The notes beneath the pieces were generated by a model. It was not told the origin of the DNA. It did no database searches and worked only from the letters and a program-made list of their open reading frames with translations. Made by a program: the position numbers and the translations under genes. From Aliamphritea spongicola (GTDB taxonomy: Bacteria > Pseudomonadota > Gammaproteobacteria > Pseudomonadales > Balneatricaceae): a stretch of 64,000 nt of DNA. Positions 30,042 to 39,472 of the stretch are shown piece after piece; the first letter of the stretch is position 1, and each line of letters starts with the position of its first letter. Location of the stretch: NCBI GenBank assembly GCA_024347235.1, contig AP025283.1, positions 3,472,001 through 3,536,000 on the forward strand, in the 5' to 3' direction.

Positions 30042-31958
30042 CTAAACCTTGCGACCCTTGCTGGCAACATCTTGGCCAAGGTGGTCACAAAACTCTGCAA
30101 TCGACAAAGTGCCGAGATCTTCACCGGTCCGGGTACGTACTGCCACGGTGCCGGTTTCAACTTCCTTATCGCCAACAACCAGCAAATAAGGAACCTTAGA
30201 TATTGTGTGCTCGCGGATTTTAAAGCCGATTTTCTCATTTCTCAAGTCCGCTTTAGCAAAGAATCCAAGATCTTGTAACTTTTCTTCGATTTCCCGGCAA
30301 TAATCGGCCTGTTTGTCGGTAATGTTCATGATTGCCACCTGTTCAGGTGCCAACCAGGTCGGTAATGCACCGGCCGAGTTTTCAATCAGAATACCGATGA
30401 AGCGCTCAAATGAACCCAGAATCGCACGGTGTAACATTACCGGCGTTTCACGCTCACCTGCTTCGTTCACAAACTGTGCATTCAGGCGGCCCGGCATAGA
30501 GAAGTCCACCTGAATGGTACCGCACTGCCATACACGGCCCAGGCAGTCTTTCAGTGAGAATTCAACCTTAGGTCCGTAGAAAGCACCTTCGCCCGGCAGC
30601 TCATCCCAATCCAGACCGGCAGCGTCCAGGGCATCGCCCAGGGCTTTTTCAGACTTGTCCCATACTTCGTCAGAACCTACACGCTGTTCCGGACGTGTAG
30701 ACAGCTTGTAGATAACTTCTTCGAAGCCGAAGTCAGCGTACACTTCGTGCAGGAAGTCGATGAAACGGGCCACTTCTTCCTGAATTGCGTCTTCAGCACA
30801 GAAGATGTGTGCATCGTCCTGGACGAAACCACGGACACGCATAATGCCGTGCAGTGCACCGGACGGTTCGTTACGGTGACAGCAACCGAATTCAGCCAGA
30901 CGCAGTGGCAGGTCACGGTAAGAACGCAGACCCTGGTTAAATACCTGAATGTGGCACGGGCAGTTCATTGGCTTAACAGCAAAGTCACGGCTTTCAGAGT
31001 GTGTAGTGAACATCTCTTCTGAGAACTTATCCCAGTGACCGGACTTCTCCCACAGGGTACGTTCAACAACCTGTGGGGTTTTGATTTCGTCGTAACCATG
31101 CTGGCGCTGCTTCTTACGCATGTACTGTTCGATAGTCTGATACAGTTTCCAGCCGTTCGGGTGCCAGAACACCATACCCGGTGCTTCTTCCTGCAGGTGG
31201 AACAGGTCCAGCTGCTTGCCCAGTTTACGGTGGTCACGCTTTTCAGCTTCTTCCAGCTGGTGCAGGTAGGCTTTCAGTTCTTTCTTATCACGCCATGCTG
31301 TGCCGTATACACGCTGCAGCATTTCGTTTTCAGAGTTACCGCGCCAGTAAGCACCGGCAACTTTCATCAGTTTGAAAGAACGCAGGACACGGGTGTTTGC
31401 CACGTGTGGGCCACGGCACATGTCGATGTATTCTTCGTGGTGATACAGGCCAACTTCAGTCACGGACTCATCCAGACCGTCAATCAGCTCAACTTTAAAG
31501 TCTTCACCACGGTCAGCAAAGATCTGACGGGCTTCAGCAACCGGCGTCATCTTCTTGATAACGTCGTAATCTTTTGATCAGTTCCTGAACACGTTTTTCC
31601 AGTACAACCAGATCATCCGGTGTGAAGTGGTGCTCGCTGGAAACGTCGTAGTAGAAACCGTTTTCGATAACCGGACCAATCGCCATCTTTACATCCGGGT
31701 AGAGCTGCTTCATAGCGTGCCCTAACAGGTGTGCAAAGAGTGACGGATAATGTGCAGGCCGTCTTCGTCCCGTGGGGTTACGATCGCTACTTCAGCGTCC
31801 GTGGTGATCAGCTCGCAGGCGTCAACCAGTTCACCGTTGATACGGCCGGCAACCGTGGCTTTCGCCAGGCCAGCGCCAATATCAGCAGCAACTTCTAAAA
31901 CAGTAACCGGGTTAGCAAACTCGCGTTTGCTGCCATCAGGAAGCGTAATAATAGGCAT
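30042..31958 (-). CDS. thrS: Threonine-tRNA ligase (frameshifted)
   Basis: About 639 aa, standard length, with shifts near 31735 and 31570. The N-terminal TGS domain reads '[39 protein letters not shown]'. The editing domain follows. The class II core has '[28 protein letters not shown]' (zinc-binding Cys), '[14 protein letters not shown]' and motif 3 '[19 protein letters not shown]'. The anticodon-binding domain is at the end. The ATG at 31958 follows AAGGAA by 5 bases. A hairpin mimicking the tRNA-Thr anticodon arm lies directly upstream of that ribosome-binding site, suggesting translational autoregulation. Confidence 0.96.
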
Positions 31959-31980
31959 TGAATTTCCTTTTTTCTCAGTG

Positions 31981-32001
31981 GTGGCCCATACCAGAGGCCA
32001 C
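31981..32001 (-). promoter_or_regulatory. Candidate thrS translational operator mimicking tRNA-Thr anticodon arm
   Basis: Minus-strand GTGGCCT (32001-31995) pairs with GGGCCAC (31987-31981) as seven pairs (one wobble) around the 7-base loop CTGGTAT. Read as an anticodon loop it has U33, GGU at 34-36 and A37, that is tRNA-Thr(GGU). It ends about 11 bases before the AAAGGA of thrS. In E. coli, ThrRS binds an anticodon-like hairpin at the same place to block its own translation. Confidence 0.65.
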
Positions 32002-32282
32002 TTAAGCACAGGAGTGCAGTGCGACGGAGTGACAGGAAGCCAGCCGACGTACCTACACGACAGTACGGTATCTAAAAATGAACGCGCAATTGTACGTGAT
32101 TGTTCTCTAAAGAGGTACCCTGTAACAGCAGCCAGAGTGGGATTTTTCTGATTTAACTCAGCATTCTTTCCTGTGGCTGACCATCCGGTAAAAGCGCTTC
32201 TTAAAAACGTCCAGCACGTGCTGCACTCTGCGGCCAAAACCACTATGATCAGGCCTTTATTAACAGCCACAGAGGTACGCCC

Positions 32283-32741
32283 GTGAACCCCGTTTATCAG
32301 GATATACATATGCAACTGGATGGTTTGCTTCAGGGCGAAACCAGCTGGATCAGCAATCTGGCCAATACCTCTGCCCTGCTGTGGATGTATCTGCCGGACA
32401 TCAACTGGGTAGGCTTTTATATCCGTAAAGAAGATGAGCTGGTGCTCGGGCCGTTTCAGGGTAAGCCAGCCTGCACCCGCATCCCGATTGGCAAGGGTGT
32501 TTGCGGTACCGCAGCGGAAACAATGGAATCGCAACTGGTGATGGACGTACACGAGTTTCCTGGCCATATCGCCTGCGACACCGAGTCTAATTCCGAAGTG
32601 GTTATTCCCATTGTCCGTAACGGCAAGTTAATTGCTGTGCTGGATGTGGACAGCCCGGAAAAAGCCCGCTTCACCAAAGGGGATGTTGAAGGCCTGGAAA
32701 AGGTTGTCGAAATTATTCTGCGCCACCAGACAACAGGCTAA
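32283..32741 (+). CDS. msrC: Free methionine-(R)-sulfoxide reductase, GAF domain
   Basis: An intact 152-aa GAF-domain protein. The three redox cysteines of fRMsr are visible in '[40 protein letters not shown]', matching Cys84, Cys94 and Cys118 of E. coli MsrC. The end reads '[24 protein letters not shown]'. The GTG at 32283 follows AGAGG by 8 bases; ATG 32310 is an alternative. It reduces free Met-R-sulfoxide, using thioredoxin. It diverges from thrS and is followed after 5 bases by the Crp/Fnr gene. Confidence 0.92.
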   Translation: MNPVYQDIHMQLDGLLQGETSWISNLANTSALLWMYLPDINWVGFYIRKEDELVLGPFQGKPACTRIPIGKGVCGTAAETMESQLVMDVHEFPGHIACDTESNSEVVIPIVRNGKLIAVLDVDSPEKARFTKGDVEGLEKVVEIILRHQTTG

Positions 32742-32746
32742 GCCAG

Positions 32747-33351
32747 ATGCTGCCGGAAATTCTTCAGCAATACCCGGAAATACAGGTTCCGGCGGACCAG
32801 ACAGTGCTGTCTCAGGGGCAGCATTGTGAGAACTGTTTCGTCATCACCCAGGGTTGTGTGAAAGTCTTTGGCCGCTCCGCCGAAGGCCGGGAGCTGGTGC
32901 TGTACCGGATCAACAGCGGCGAGATCTGTGTGCTGACCACCGCCTGCCTGCTCAGCAACGACAGTTTTCCGGCGGAAGCTATCAGTGAAACCGCCGTCAC
33001 TGCCCGGGTAATCCCCTGCAGGATTTTCGCCGCTTACTGGGTGAGTCTGAAGGTTTCCGGGAATTCGTTTTCGACGGTTTCAGCCAGCGCCTCGCCAACC
33101 TGATGCAACAGCTGGAAAGCATCACCCTGGCTAGTGTTGATCAGCGTTTACTGCGTTATCTGCTCAGCAACACCAACCACAAACAACAGCTGCATGCCAC
33201 TCATCAGTACATCGCTATTGAAATCGGCAGCGCCCGTGAAGTGGTCAGCCGCCACCTGAAAAGCCTGGAAAAGCAGGGACTGATCCGCCTGCAGCGGGGC
33301 TGTATTGAACTGGTCAGCCGTGCTGAACTTCAGGCGATGCTCACCAGCTGA
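32747..33351 (+). CDS. Crp/Fnr-family transcriptional regulator (frameshifted)
   Basis: About 201 aa with one shift near 33015. The N-terminal cyclic-nucleotide-like beta-roll reads 'VLSQGQHCENCFVITQGCVKVFGRSAEGRELVLYRINSGEICVLTTACLL'. The central helix reads 'FREFVFDGFSQRLANLMQQLESI'. The C-terminal winged HTH reads 'ATHQYIAIEIGSAREVVSRHLKSLEKQGLIRLQRG'. No FNR-type N-terminal Fe-S cysteine set is present, though a 'CENC' pair occurs in the beta-roll. A near-consensus Crp/Fnr-type inverted repeat at 33380-33394 lies before the next gene, its probable target. Confidence 0.88.
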
Positions 33352-33379
33352 ATGCCCTAAATTCGGATTTATTCCCCTG

Positions 33380-33421
33380 TGTGACTAAGTCACAGATCTC
33401 TCCTTCACCCAGCCTTACACT
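33380..33421 (+). promoter_or_regulatory. Crp/Fnr-type operator and promoter of the DUF2892 gene
   Basis: TGTGACTAAGTCACA (33380-33394) is a perfect 7-1-7 inverted repeat. TACACT (33416-33421) is a plausible -10 box giving a start near 33428. The operator centre is then at about -41, the classic position for activation by a Crp/Fnr protein. Confidence 0.6.
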
Positions 33422-33448
33422 GCCGGCATCACATAAGGAGAGAAGCTC

Positions 33449-33646
33449 ATGCCTAAAAATCTTGGAAGTCTGGACCGCAGCCTGCGTTTAATTGCCGGCC
33501 TGGTGTTAATCAGTCTGGTATTTGTTGGCCCGCAAACACCCTGGGGCTGGATTGGTGTTGTTGGTCTGCTGACCGCAGCTGTCGGTTACTGCCCGCTGTA
33601 CTCACTGTTCGGTTTAAACAGTTGTCCACTGAAACGTAACAGCTGA
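33449..33646 (+). CDS. DUF2892 (YgaP-type) small membrane protein
   Basis: An intact 65-aa protein 'MPKNLGSLDRSLRLIAGLVLISLVFVG' with two membrane helices and the conserved 'VGYCPLYSLFGLNSC' end, the hallmark of DUF2892. AAGGAGAG lies 7 bases upstream of the ATG. The family is often fused or linked to rhodanese and sulfur-handling genes. Its exact role is unknown. It is probably activated by the adjacent Crp/Fnr regulator. Confidence 0.9.
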   Translation: MPKNLGSLDRSLRLIAGLVLISLVFVGPQTPWGWIGVVGLLTAAVGYCPLYSLFGLNSCPLKRNS

Positions 33647-33690
33647 TCCTATCCGATTACGCGGGCTGCCCGTCCGGCCCGCTCTGCTTT

Positions 33691-34210
33691 TCAATCGCCC
33701 GGAACATCGCCGACGCCCAATTGACGTAGCCGTGCTTGAACCGACGGTGCTTCATCCTGCATAGCCGCGACTATATACGCCTTCGCTTCATCCTGATACT
33801 CAGGGTATTGCTGCCCCAGCAGATAGAAACCGCTGTAGCTCCAGGCCCGGACAAATTTATTCTTATCCTGCAAACCGACCCGTAAAAATGTGACAACGGA
33901 CCTACAGCGTCCTCCGGAATTGGCACATATTGCAGAATCTGCAGCAAGTGTAACCGGCTCTGCCAGCACACCAGTTGCCCGGCTGAACACAGCAGGCTCA
34001 CTTCCTGCTGAGCAGTCAACTGCAACGGAGGGTGTGTTCCAGCCCATGCTTTAACAACCAACTGGCTGCGGACTGCAAATCCGTCTCTGTCAACATCGCA
34101 ATGAGCTGGTTTGCAAACGCTGGCAAGCCTTTGTATTGCCGGTAATAATTCGTCAGAACATCCGTATCTTTACCGTCCCACTGACGAATGACTGTATTCG
34201 GAAGGCTCAC
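33691..34210 (-). CDS. Hypothetical helical-repeat (HEAT-like) protein (frameshifted)
   Basis: About 173 aa after two shifts near 34035 and 33895. The corrected chain runs 'MSLPNTVIRQWDGKDTDVLTNYYRQYKGLPAFANQLIAML', then 'SRLHLLQILQYVPIPEDAVGPLSHFL', then 'LQDKNKFVRAWSYSGFYLLGQQYPEYQDEAKAYI', ending 'LRQLGVGDVPGD'. The 'nkFVRAWSysGfylL' and 'sVqARLrqL' segments look like HEAT/Armadillo helix pairs. No catalytic motif. It lies 10 bases upstream of the LldR-type gene's 3' end, on the same strand. Confidence 0.6.
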
Positions 34211-34220
34211 CTGTATTCAC

Positions 34221-34908
34221 CTACTCATTCGCACTGAGTTGTTTGAGGGTATAAAGGATATGATTGGTTGCAGCCTCTCTGGCTGCGTCCGGGTCCCGGG
34301 CCATTACCGCCTGATGGATACTGGCATGCTGTGCCCGGATGCCGTCCGGATAACGGCCGCGCTTTTTCAGGGTACGCGACAGCACCCGTAAATCGCATTA
34401 AAAACGGCTGTAAAAATCTCACTGAACGACACCACCAGCAAATGCTGTGACGCTTCAGCGATCAGCATATGAAAGCGCAGATCCTCTTTCGCCTTGGCCA
34501 GCGTGGTTTCGCCTTTATCCCGTTTTAAAAGCTGCTGATACTCTTTATCCACCCGGGCAAGCTGTTCGTCGGTTGCCCGCAGCGCCGCATAATACGCTGC
34601 CTCACCTTCCAGCATGGCCCGCACTTCCAGCACCTGTTGCTGAAACTCCAGGTTATCCCCAAGCCTTCCAGCGGCATATCAAAGCAAACTTCCAGCAGGT
34701 TATTGCAGTAGGTTTTACCGCCGGGACGCACACTGATGAAGCCTTCACTTTCCAGCTGGCCCATGGCTTCGCGTACAGTGGAACGGGACAAGCCCAGCGT
34801 ATCAGACATACTCCGCTGCGACGCCAGCGCCTGTCCCGGCAGATATTCGCCCCGGAAAAAGGCCTGCTTTATATCCTGAACCAGTTGTTCGCTGCGCAAT
34901 GTCGCCAT
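34221..34908 (-). CDS. GntR/FadR-family regulator, LldR/LutR-like (frameshifted)
   Basis: About 229 aa with shifts near 34660 and 34390. The N-terminal winged HTH reads 'LVQDIKQAFFRGEYLPGQALASQRSMSDTLGLSRSTVREAMGQLESEGFI'. The C-terminal FCD domain reads 'VLEVRAMLEGEAAYYAALRATDEQLARV', then 'DLRFHMLIAEASQHLLV' and 'QHASIHQAVMARDPDAAREAATNHI', with metal-binding Asp/His positions. It diverges from lutABC, so it is most likely the lactate-responsive regulator of that operon. Confidence 0.86.
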
Positions 34909-34992
34909 GGGTGTATTATCCTGATTCCAAAGCAGAATCCGCCAGCTTCAGCTTATCTGCCTGCATCATATGGGAAATCCGGCAACCCAAAT

Positions 34993-35003
34993 TGGTCAGA
35001 CCG
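34993..35003. promoter_or_regulatory. Candidate FadR/LldR-type operator
   Basis: TGGTCAGACCG fits the GntR/FadR-subfamily pattern TNGTNNNACNA with one mismatch. It lies in the 246-base gap between the divergent regulator and lutA. No other feature was seen in that gap. Confidence 0.35.
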
Positions 35004-35154
35004 GTTTTCCGGATATCATATCTTTTAACATCCCCTTTACTATCGTGCTCAAAAGGCCGGCAATATGACCGGACCGACAAGCGCCAACAACAAGAAACGA
35101 TAAACGGAACTCTGGCCGCCAAACTGGCCACCGTCATTATCGGGGAAGTGCCAT

Positions 35155-36054
35155 ATGTCTCAGCAACACACCCCGCAGACCGCATCGCCAAATGTGGGTC
35201 TGTTCATCACCTGCCTGGCGGATATGTTTCGCCCCAGCATCGGTTTTGCCACTGTAAAACTGCTGGAACAGACCGGCTGCCGGGTCAGCGTACCGGACCA
35301 GCAAACCTGTTGTGGCCAGCCGGCTTATAACACCGGTGACCGCCGTACCAGTGCAGAAATTGCCCGGATGACCATCGACGCCTTTGCCGGGTATGAGTAT
35401 CTGGTGGCACCGTCCGGCTCCTGTGTTGGCATGATTAAGTACTACCCGGAACTGTTCGACGCCGAAGACCCGTACCAGAAACTGGCACAGGAACTGGCAG
35501 ACCGCAGTTATGAAATCACCAGTTTCCTGTTCGATGTCATCGGCATTGAAGCCCTGCAGCAACAACTGCAACAGCTGACCATTCCCCGCACAATAACCTA
35601 TCACGATTCTTGTTCCGGCCTGCGTCAGTTGGGCATCAAACAACAGCCCCGTGAATTGCTGAAACAGATTAACGGTTTGCAGATTGAAGAAATGACTGAA
35701 GCTGAAACCTGCTGCGGCTTTGGCGGTACCTTCTGCGTGAAGTATCCGGAAATTTCCAACCGGATGGTCAGCAACAAATCAGAATTCATTAACAACAGTG
35801 GTGCCGACACCCTGGTGGGCGGTGATCTGGGCTGCCTGCTGAACATGGTCGGCAAACTGCAGCGCCTTGGAAAAGACAACCCGGAGACACTGGTTGAAGC
35901 CCGCCACGTAGTGGAACTCCTCGCCGATATGCTGGATACACCGGGCATTGGCGAGCAGGATGTACGCCGGCTGAAAGCGGCTACGCCTTCTGCAGATTTT
36001 ACCCTGGGCACGGAGCTTAAAAGCTCTGCAGCTCAGCCTGAAACCACGCGCTGA
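35155..36054 (+). CDS. lutA: L-lactate utilisation Fe-S oxidoreductase LutA/LldE
   Basis: One of the few long genes without an indel: 299 aa. Two CCG-type cysteine-rich domains are visible. The first has 'FITCLADMFRPSIGFATVKLLEQTGC' and 'QQTCCGQPAYNTGD'. The second has 'TYHDSCSGLRQLGIKQQPRELL' and 'EAETCCGFGGTFCVKYPEIS'. This is the LutA/LldE subunit of the three-part L-lactate dehydrogenase. It starts a lutABC operon with lutB 23 bases downstream. The complex oxidises lactate to pyruvate. Confidence 0.94.
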   Translation: MSQQHTPQTASPNVGLFITCLADMFRPSIGFATVKLLEQTGCRVSVPDQQTCCGQPAYNTGDRRTSAEIARMTIDAFAGYEYLVAPSGSCVGMIKYYPELFDAEDPYQKLAQELADRSYEITSFLFDVIGIEALQQQLQQLTIPRTITYHDSCSGLRQLGIKQQPRELLKQINGLQIEEMTEAETCCGFGGTFCVKYPEISNRMVSNKSEFINNSGADTLVGGDLGCLLNMVGKLQRLGKDNPETLVEARHVVELLADMLDTPGIGEQDVRRLKAATPSADFTLGTELKSSAAQPETTR

Positions 36055-36077
36055 AGTGAAATGAGGTAAACAGCATC

Positions 36078-37518
36078 ATGGATATTAATACCCCATTCTT
36101 TAAAGCCCGTGCCAGCGAAGCGCTTCAGGATACCAACCTGCAACAGGCGCTGGGCAACCTGAAACAGGGTTTCCCCATAAACGCGCCATCGCTGTGGAAC
36201 GCATGCCAGAATTTGAAGCGTTGCGGGATCAGGGCCGGGATCTGAAGAACCACATTCTTGAACATCTGGATCTGTATCTGGAACAGTTTGAAAGCAAGGT
36301 CACCGAAAACGGCGGCCATGTTCACTGGGCCCGTACCGGTGAAGATGCCAATCAGATCATTCTCGACATCTGTAAGCAGGTGAACGCAAAAACGGTCACT
36401 AAAGGTAAGTCGATGGTGTCCGAAGAAACCGGACTCAACGACTTTCTGAAAAGAACGGCGTTCAGCCGGTGGAAACCGATCTTGGCGAATACATTCTGCA
36501 GCTGCGTGGCGATCACCCCAGCCACATCATCGCGCCGGCCATTCACCTGAATCTGGAAGATGTTTCCGAAGCCTTCCATGAACATCACCACAAGCCGAAG
36601 TCTGATGATCCGGTTACCCTGATGCAGGAAGCCCGTGAAGCCCTGCGGGAAAAATTTGTCGTCGCAGATGTGGGCATCACCGGCGCCAACTTCTGCGTCG
36701 CCGAAACCGGCTCCACCATCATCGTGACGAACGAAGGTAATGGCGACCTGACCCAGACATTGCCCAAGACCCACATTGTCATTACATCCATTGAAAGGTT
36801 GTACCGACACTGGAAGACATGACCCTGTTCCTGCGCTTGCTGGCCCGCTCGGCCACCGGTCAGGAATTCACCGTGTACAACACCCTCTCTTCCGGCCCAC
36901 GCCGCGAAGGGGATCAGGACGGCCCGGAAAACTTCCACGTGGTTCTGGTGGATAACGGCCGCAGTGAAATGGTAGGCAGCCAGTTCCAGGAAATGCTGCG
37001 CTGTATTCGCTGTTCTGCCTGCATGAACCATTGCCCGGTATACGGTGCGGTGGGCGGTCACAGTTACGGCTGGGTCTACCCCGGCCCGATGGGCTCCGTA
37101 CTGACGCCGAAAATGATCGGTATCGAGAAAGGTGCAGCCCTGCCAAATGCATCCACTTTCTGTGGCAAATGCGAGTCCGTCTGCCCGGTACGGATTCCCC
37201 TGCCGAAACTGATGCGTCACTGGCGGGAAGATGAGTTCAGCAAACACCTCACCCCAAAGCAGCCCGCTATGGCCTTGGCAGCTGGGCATTCCTGGCCAAG
37301 CGTCCGGCACTGTACCGGCAGTTCACCAAGCTTTCCAGCTGGGGTCTGAAACTGCTGGCCAACAGCCCCTTCGGTGGCAAAAAGGCACACTGGAAAGCAT
37401 TCCGCTGGCCGGTGGCTGGACAGACTTCCGCGACATGCCCGCCCCACAGGGTGAAACCTTTATGCAGCAATGGAAACAACGCCAGAACGCTGAACAGAAA
37501 GACGGAGAAAGCTCATGA
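36078..37518 (+). CDS. lutB: L-lactate utilisation Fe-S protein LutB/LldF (frameshifted)
   Basis: About 480 aa, joined across shifts near 36175, 36455, 36800 and 37255. It starts 'MDINTPFFKARASEALQDTNLQQAL' at 36078, then a LUD-type domain with 'VHWARTGEDANQIILDICKQ', 'IIAPAIHLNLEDVSEAFHEH' and 'GANFCVAETGSTIIVTNEGN'. Two [4Fe-4S] motifs follow: 'CIRCSACMNHCPVYG' and 'CGKCESVCPVRIPL'. The C-terminal helical region is 'GGWTDFRDMPAPQGETFMQQW'. Its stop overlaps the lutC start as ATGA. Confidence 0.94.
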
Positions 37519-38191
37519 GCCGCGCTGAAATTTTTGCCAATATCCGCCGGGGTCTGGGCCGTGAAATCCCAACGGATGAGCAGCGTCAGACGGTACAGAA
37601 CCGCCTGCGTGCCAAAGCCGACAACATCATTCCGGCCCGGGCACAGCTGCCCCAGCCGCAGCAGATTGAACTGTTCAAATCCATGACGACCGAAGCGGCC
37701 GCCGAACTGATTGAGCTGGACAGTATTGAGCAGCTGCCCGCCGCCTGTGACAACTGGCTGGCAACCCAAAACCTGAATGAGTTCATCTGCGCCAGCGATC
37801 CGCAACTTGCCGGTCTGGACTGGTCTGCCGTTAAAGCGGCTAAAGAAGAACGGGTTGCACAAGTGGGTGATATGGCCGCCCTGACCACCAGCTTTGCCGG
37901 CATTGCAGAAACCGGCACCCTGATGCTCTATTCCCGGGCAGAAAGCCCGACCACCCTGAATTTCCTGCCGGACAACCACCTGGTGGTACTGCACGAAAAA
38001 GATATTCTGGGTGTCTACGAGGAAGCATGGAAAAGCTGCGCGACCATTGCCAGACCGACGACGGCCTGCTGAAAATGCCGCGCACCGTAAATATGATCAC
38101 CGGCCCGTCACGCAGCGCTGATATTGAACAAACCCTGTTAATGGGTGCCCATGGCCCGAAACGACTGGTGATTTTTCTGGTTAAAAACTGA
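37515..38191 (+). CDS. lutC: L-lactate utilisation protein LutC/LldG (frameshifted near end)
   Basis: About 225 aa LUD-domain protein: 'MSRAEIFANIRRGLGREIPTDE' at the N-terminus and 'TTSFAGIAETGTLMLYSRAESPTTLNFLPDNHLVVL', the conserved nucleotide-fold core. A shift near 38030 restores 'TVNMITGPSRSADIEQTLLMGAHGPKRLVIFLV', the family C-terminus, ending at the TGA at 38189-38191. Third subunit of the lactate-oxidising complex, translationally coupled to lutB. Confidence 0.93.
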
Positions 38192-38283
38192 TTCAGACAA
38201 TCTGAGTCAGCCTCTTTTTCAGCTGGTTTGATGATCCTTGCTGAAAGCAACGAACACCCGCCACAGTCCCCGGCGGGTTGTTC
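38190..38283 (+). terminator. Two tandem terminator hairpins after lutC
   Basis: The first, GATTCAGA-CAA-TCTGAGTC, starts at the lutC stop and is followed by AGCCTCTTTTT. The second, CCCGCC-ACAGTCCCC-GGCGGG, is followed by TTGTT (38257-38281). The 38284-38351 remainder shows nothing further. Confidence 0.7.
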
Positions 38284-38351
38284 ACCCAGACGATCAGTCA
38301 TTTAACAGCCGTTATTCTGCTGCCCTCTCTGAGTCATCATCGCTCTCATAA

Positions 38352-39221
38352 TTAATGGGCATTAATTTTATCCAGCTTTTTATGATCAGCCATATAGCTT
38401 AAGTAAGCGAGAATTGAGTCCAGGTCTTCGTCGGCCAGAAAATCAAAGGTCATCATTCTTGATCTCGCCCGGAAACTGCTGGGGTTTTTAATAAACTGTT
38501 TCAGATACGGTATTTCACGATACTCGGTTATGTTTTGAGGGATGTTAAGCTCAGGCCCGATCTCGCCACCTTCCAGATTGACCGTATGGCATGCTACACA
38601 CAGATTCTTAAACTTGTTGTACCCCAACATGACCTGGCTATCTTCCAAAGCACCTTCCGGATAATGGTCCGCTTTTTCAGCCTGATAATTCACTTCTAAT
38701 TTATAAACCTGATGCGGCCACGGCCACTCTTCGAACCCTTTGGCTTCACGGGTCATGACAAAAATGGCTGTGGATTCACAACCTCTTTACCTTCGGCAAT
38801 ATCCGTAAACCCGTCAGGGTTTGCTGTTTCGTTCACGGCTATAAATAATTCACTTTGAGTCACCGTCGGATTCCATTTAGCAATATAGCCATCGCGGCAA
38901 TAAAAGCTGATCTCTTTCACCTGGCTATAATCAATCCCGTTTTTTCCAGTACATCCTGTAACACAAAACCCTGATAACTCATTTCACGAGCATAAACGGG
39001 GACTGATGACTGACTTCCTCAACCTCAAAACCGGCCTTCATTTCAGATAAGGGGACCGTCTTTTTAAACACCTCTTCGGTACCGTTATTCAGCACAACTT
39101 CCAGGGCTCTGTTTTCAAGACTAGTTTCAAGGCTAGTTTCAAGATTACCTTCATCACCGGCGGCCTTTGCCGGCAATATAATCAACAGTTGTAATAACAA
39201 AACACATACGGCTTTTAACAC
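38352..39221 (-). CDS. Periplasmic monohaem c-type cytochrome with N-terminal extra domain (frameshifted)
   Basis: About 290 aa. The GTG at 39221 was chosen because AAGGAG lies 6 bases upstream, and it opens a clean signal peptide 'LKAVCVLLLQLLIILPAKA'. A tandem 'LETSLETSLEN' follows, then an N-terminal domain with 'VFKKTVPLSEMKAGFEVEEVSHQSPFML'. After shifts near 38985 and 38760 comes 'YPEGALEDSQVMLGYNKFKNLCVACHTVNLEGGEIGPEL', with one CVACH haem site. Met in 'SRMMTFDFL' is the likely distal ligand. Electron transfer role. Partner unknown. A strong palindrome lies upstream (39280-39299). Confidence 0.78.
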
Positions 39222-39279
39222 AAGTAACTCCTTAGTAAATCTTTCCATCTTATTATTGGATTGCCACACACAACCCGTT

Positions 39280-39299
39280 TTTAATACATCCGTATTAAA
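39280..39299. promoter_or_regulatory. Operator-like palindrome upstream of the cytochrome gene
   Basis: TTTAATAC-ATCC-GTATTAAA is a perfect 8-4-8 inverted repeat, 59-78 bases upstream of the cytochrome start. It probably binds a dimeric regulator not encoded next to it. The rest of 39300-39470 shows only a 25-codon coding-like stretch on the minus strand near 39395-39472, with no start and no match I recognise. Confidence 0.5.
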
Positions 39300-39472
39300 C
39301 ACACCTACCTATTCAAATGACAGCTTTTAATGTGCCAAAACCCCGTCATATTCGTGGACGCTGAAACTACAACCTACCTTAATAAATAAGCATCAAACCT
39401 ACTCGTCCCTGAGTACTTTGGATACATCCTTTACCTGTTTGATCTGATGCCAATTACGCAGAATATTCCCTC

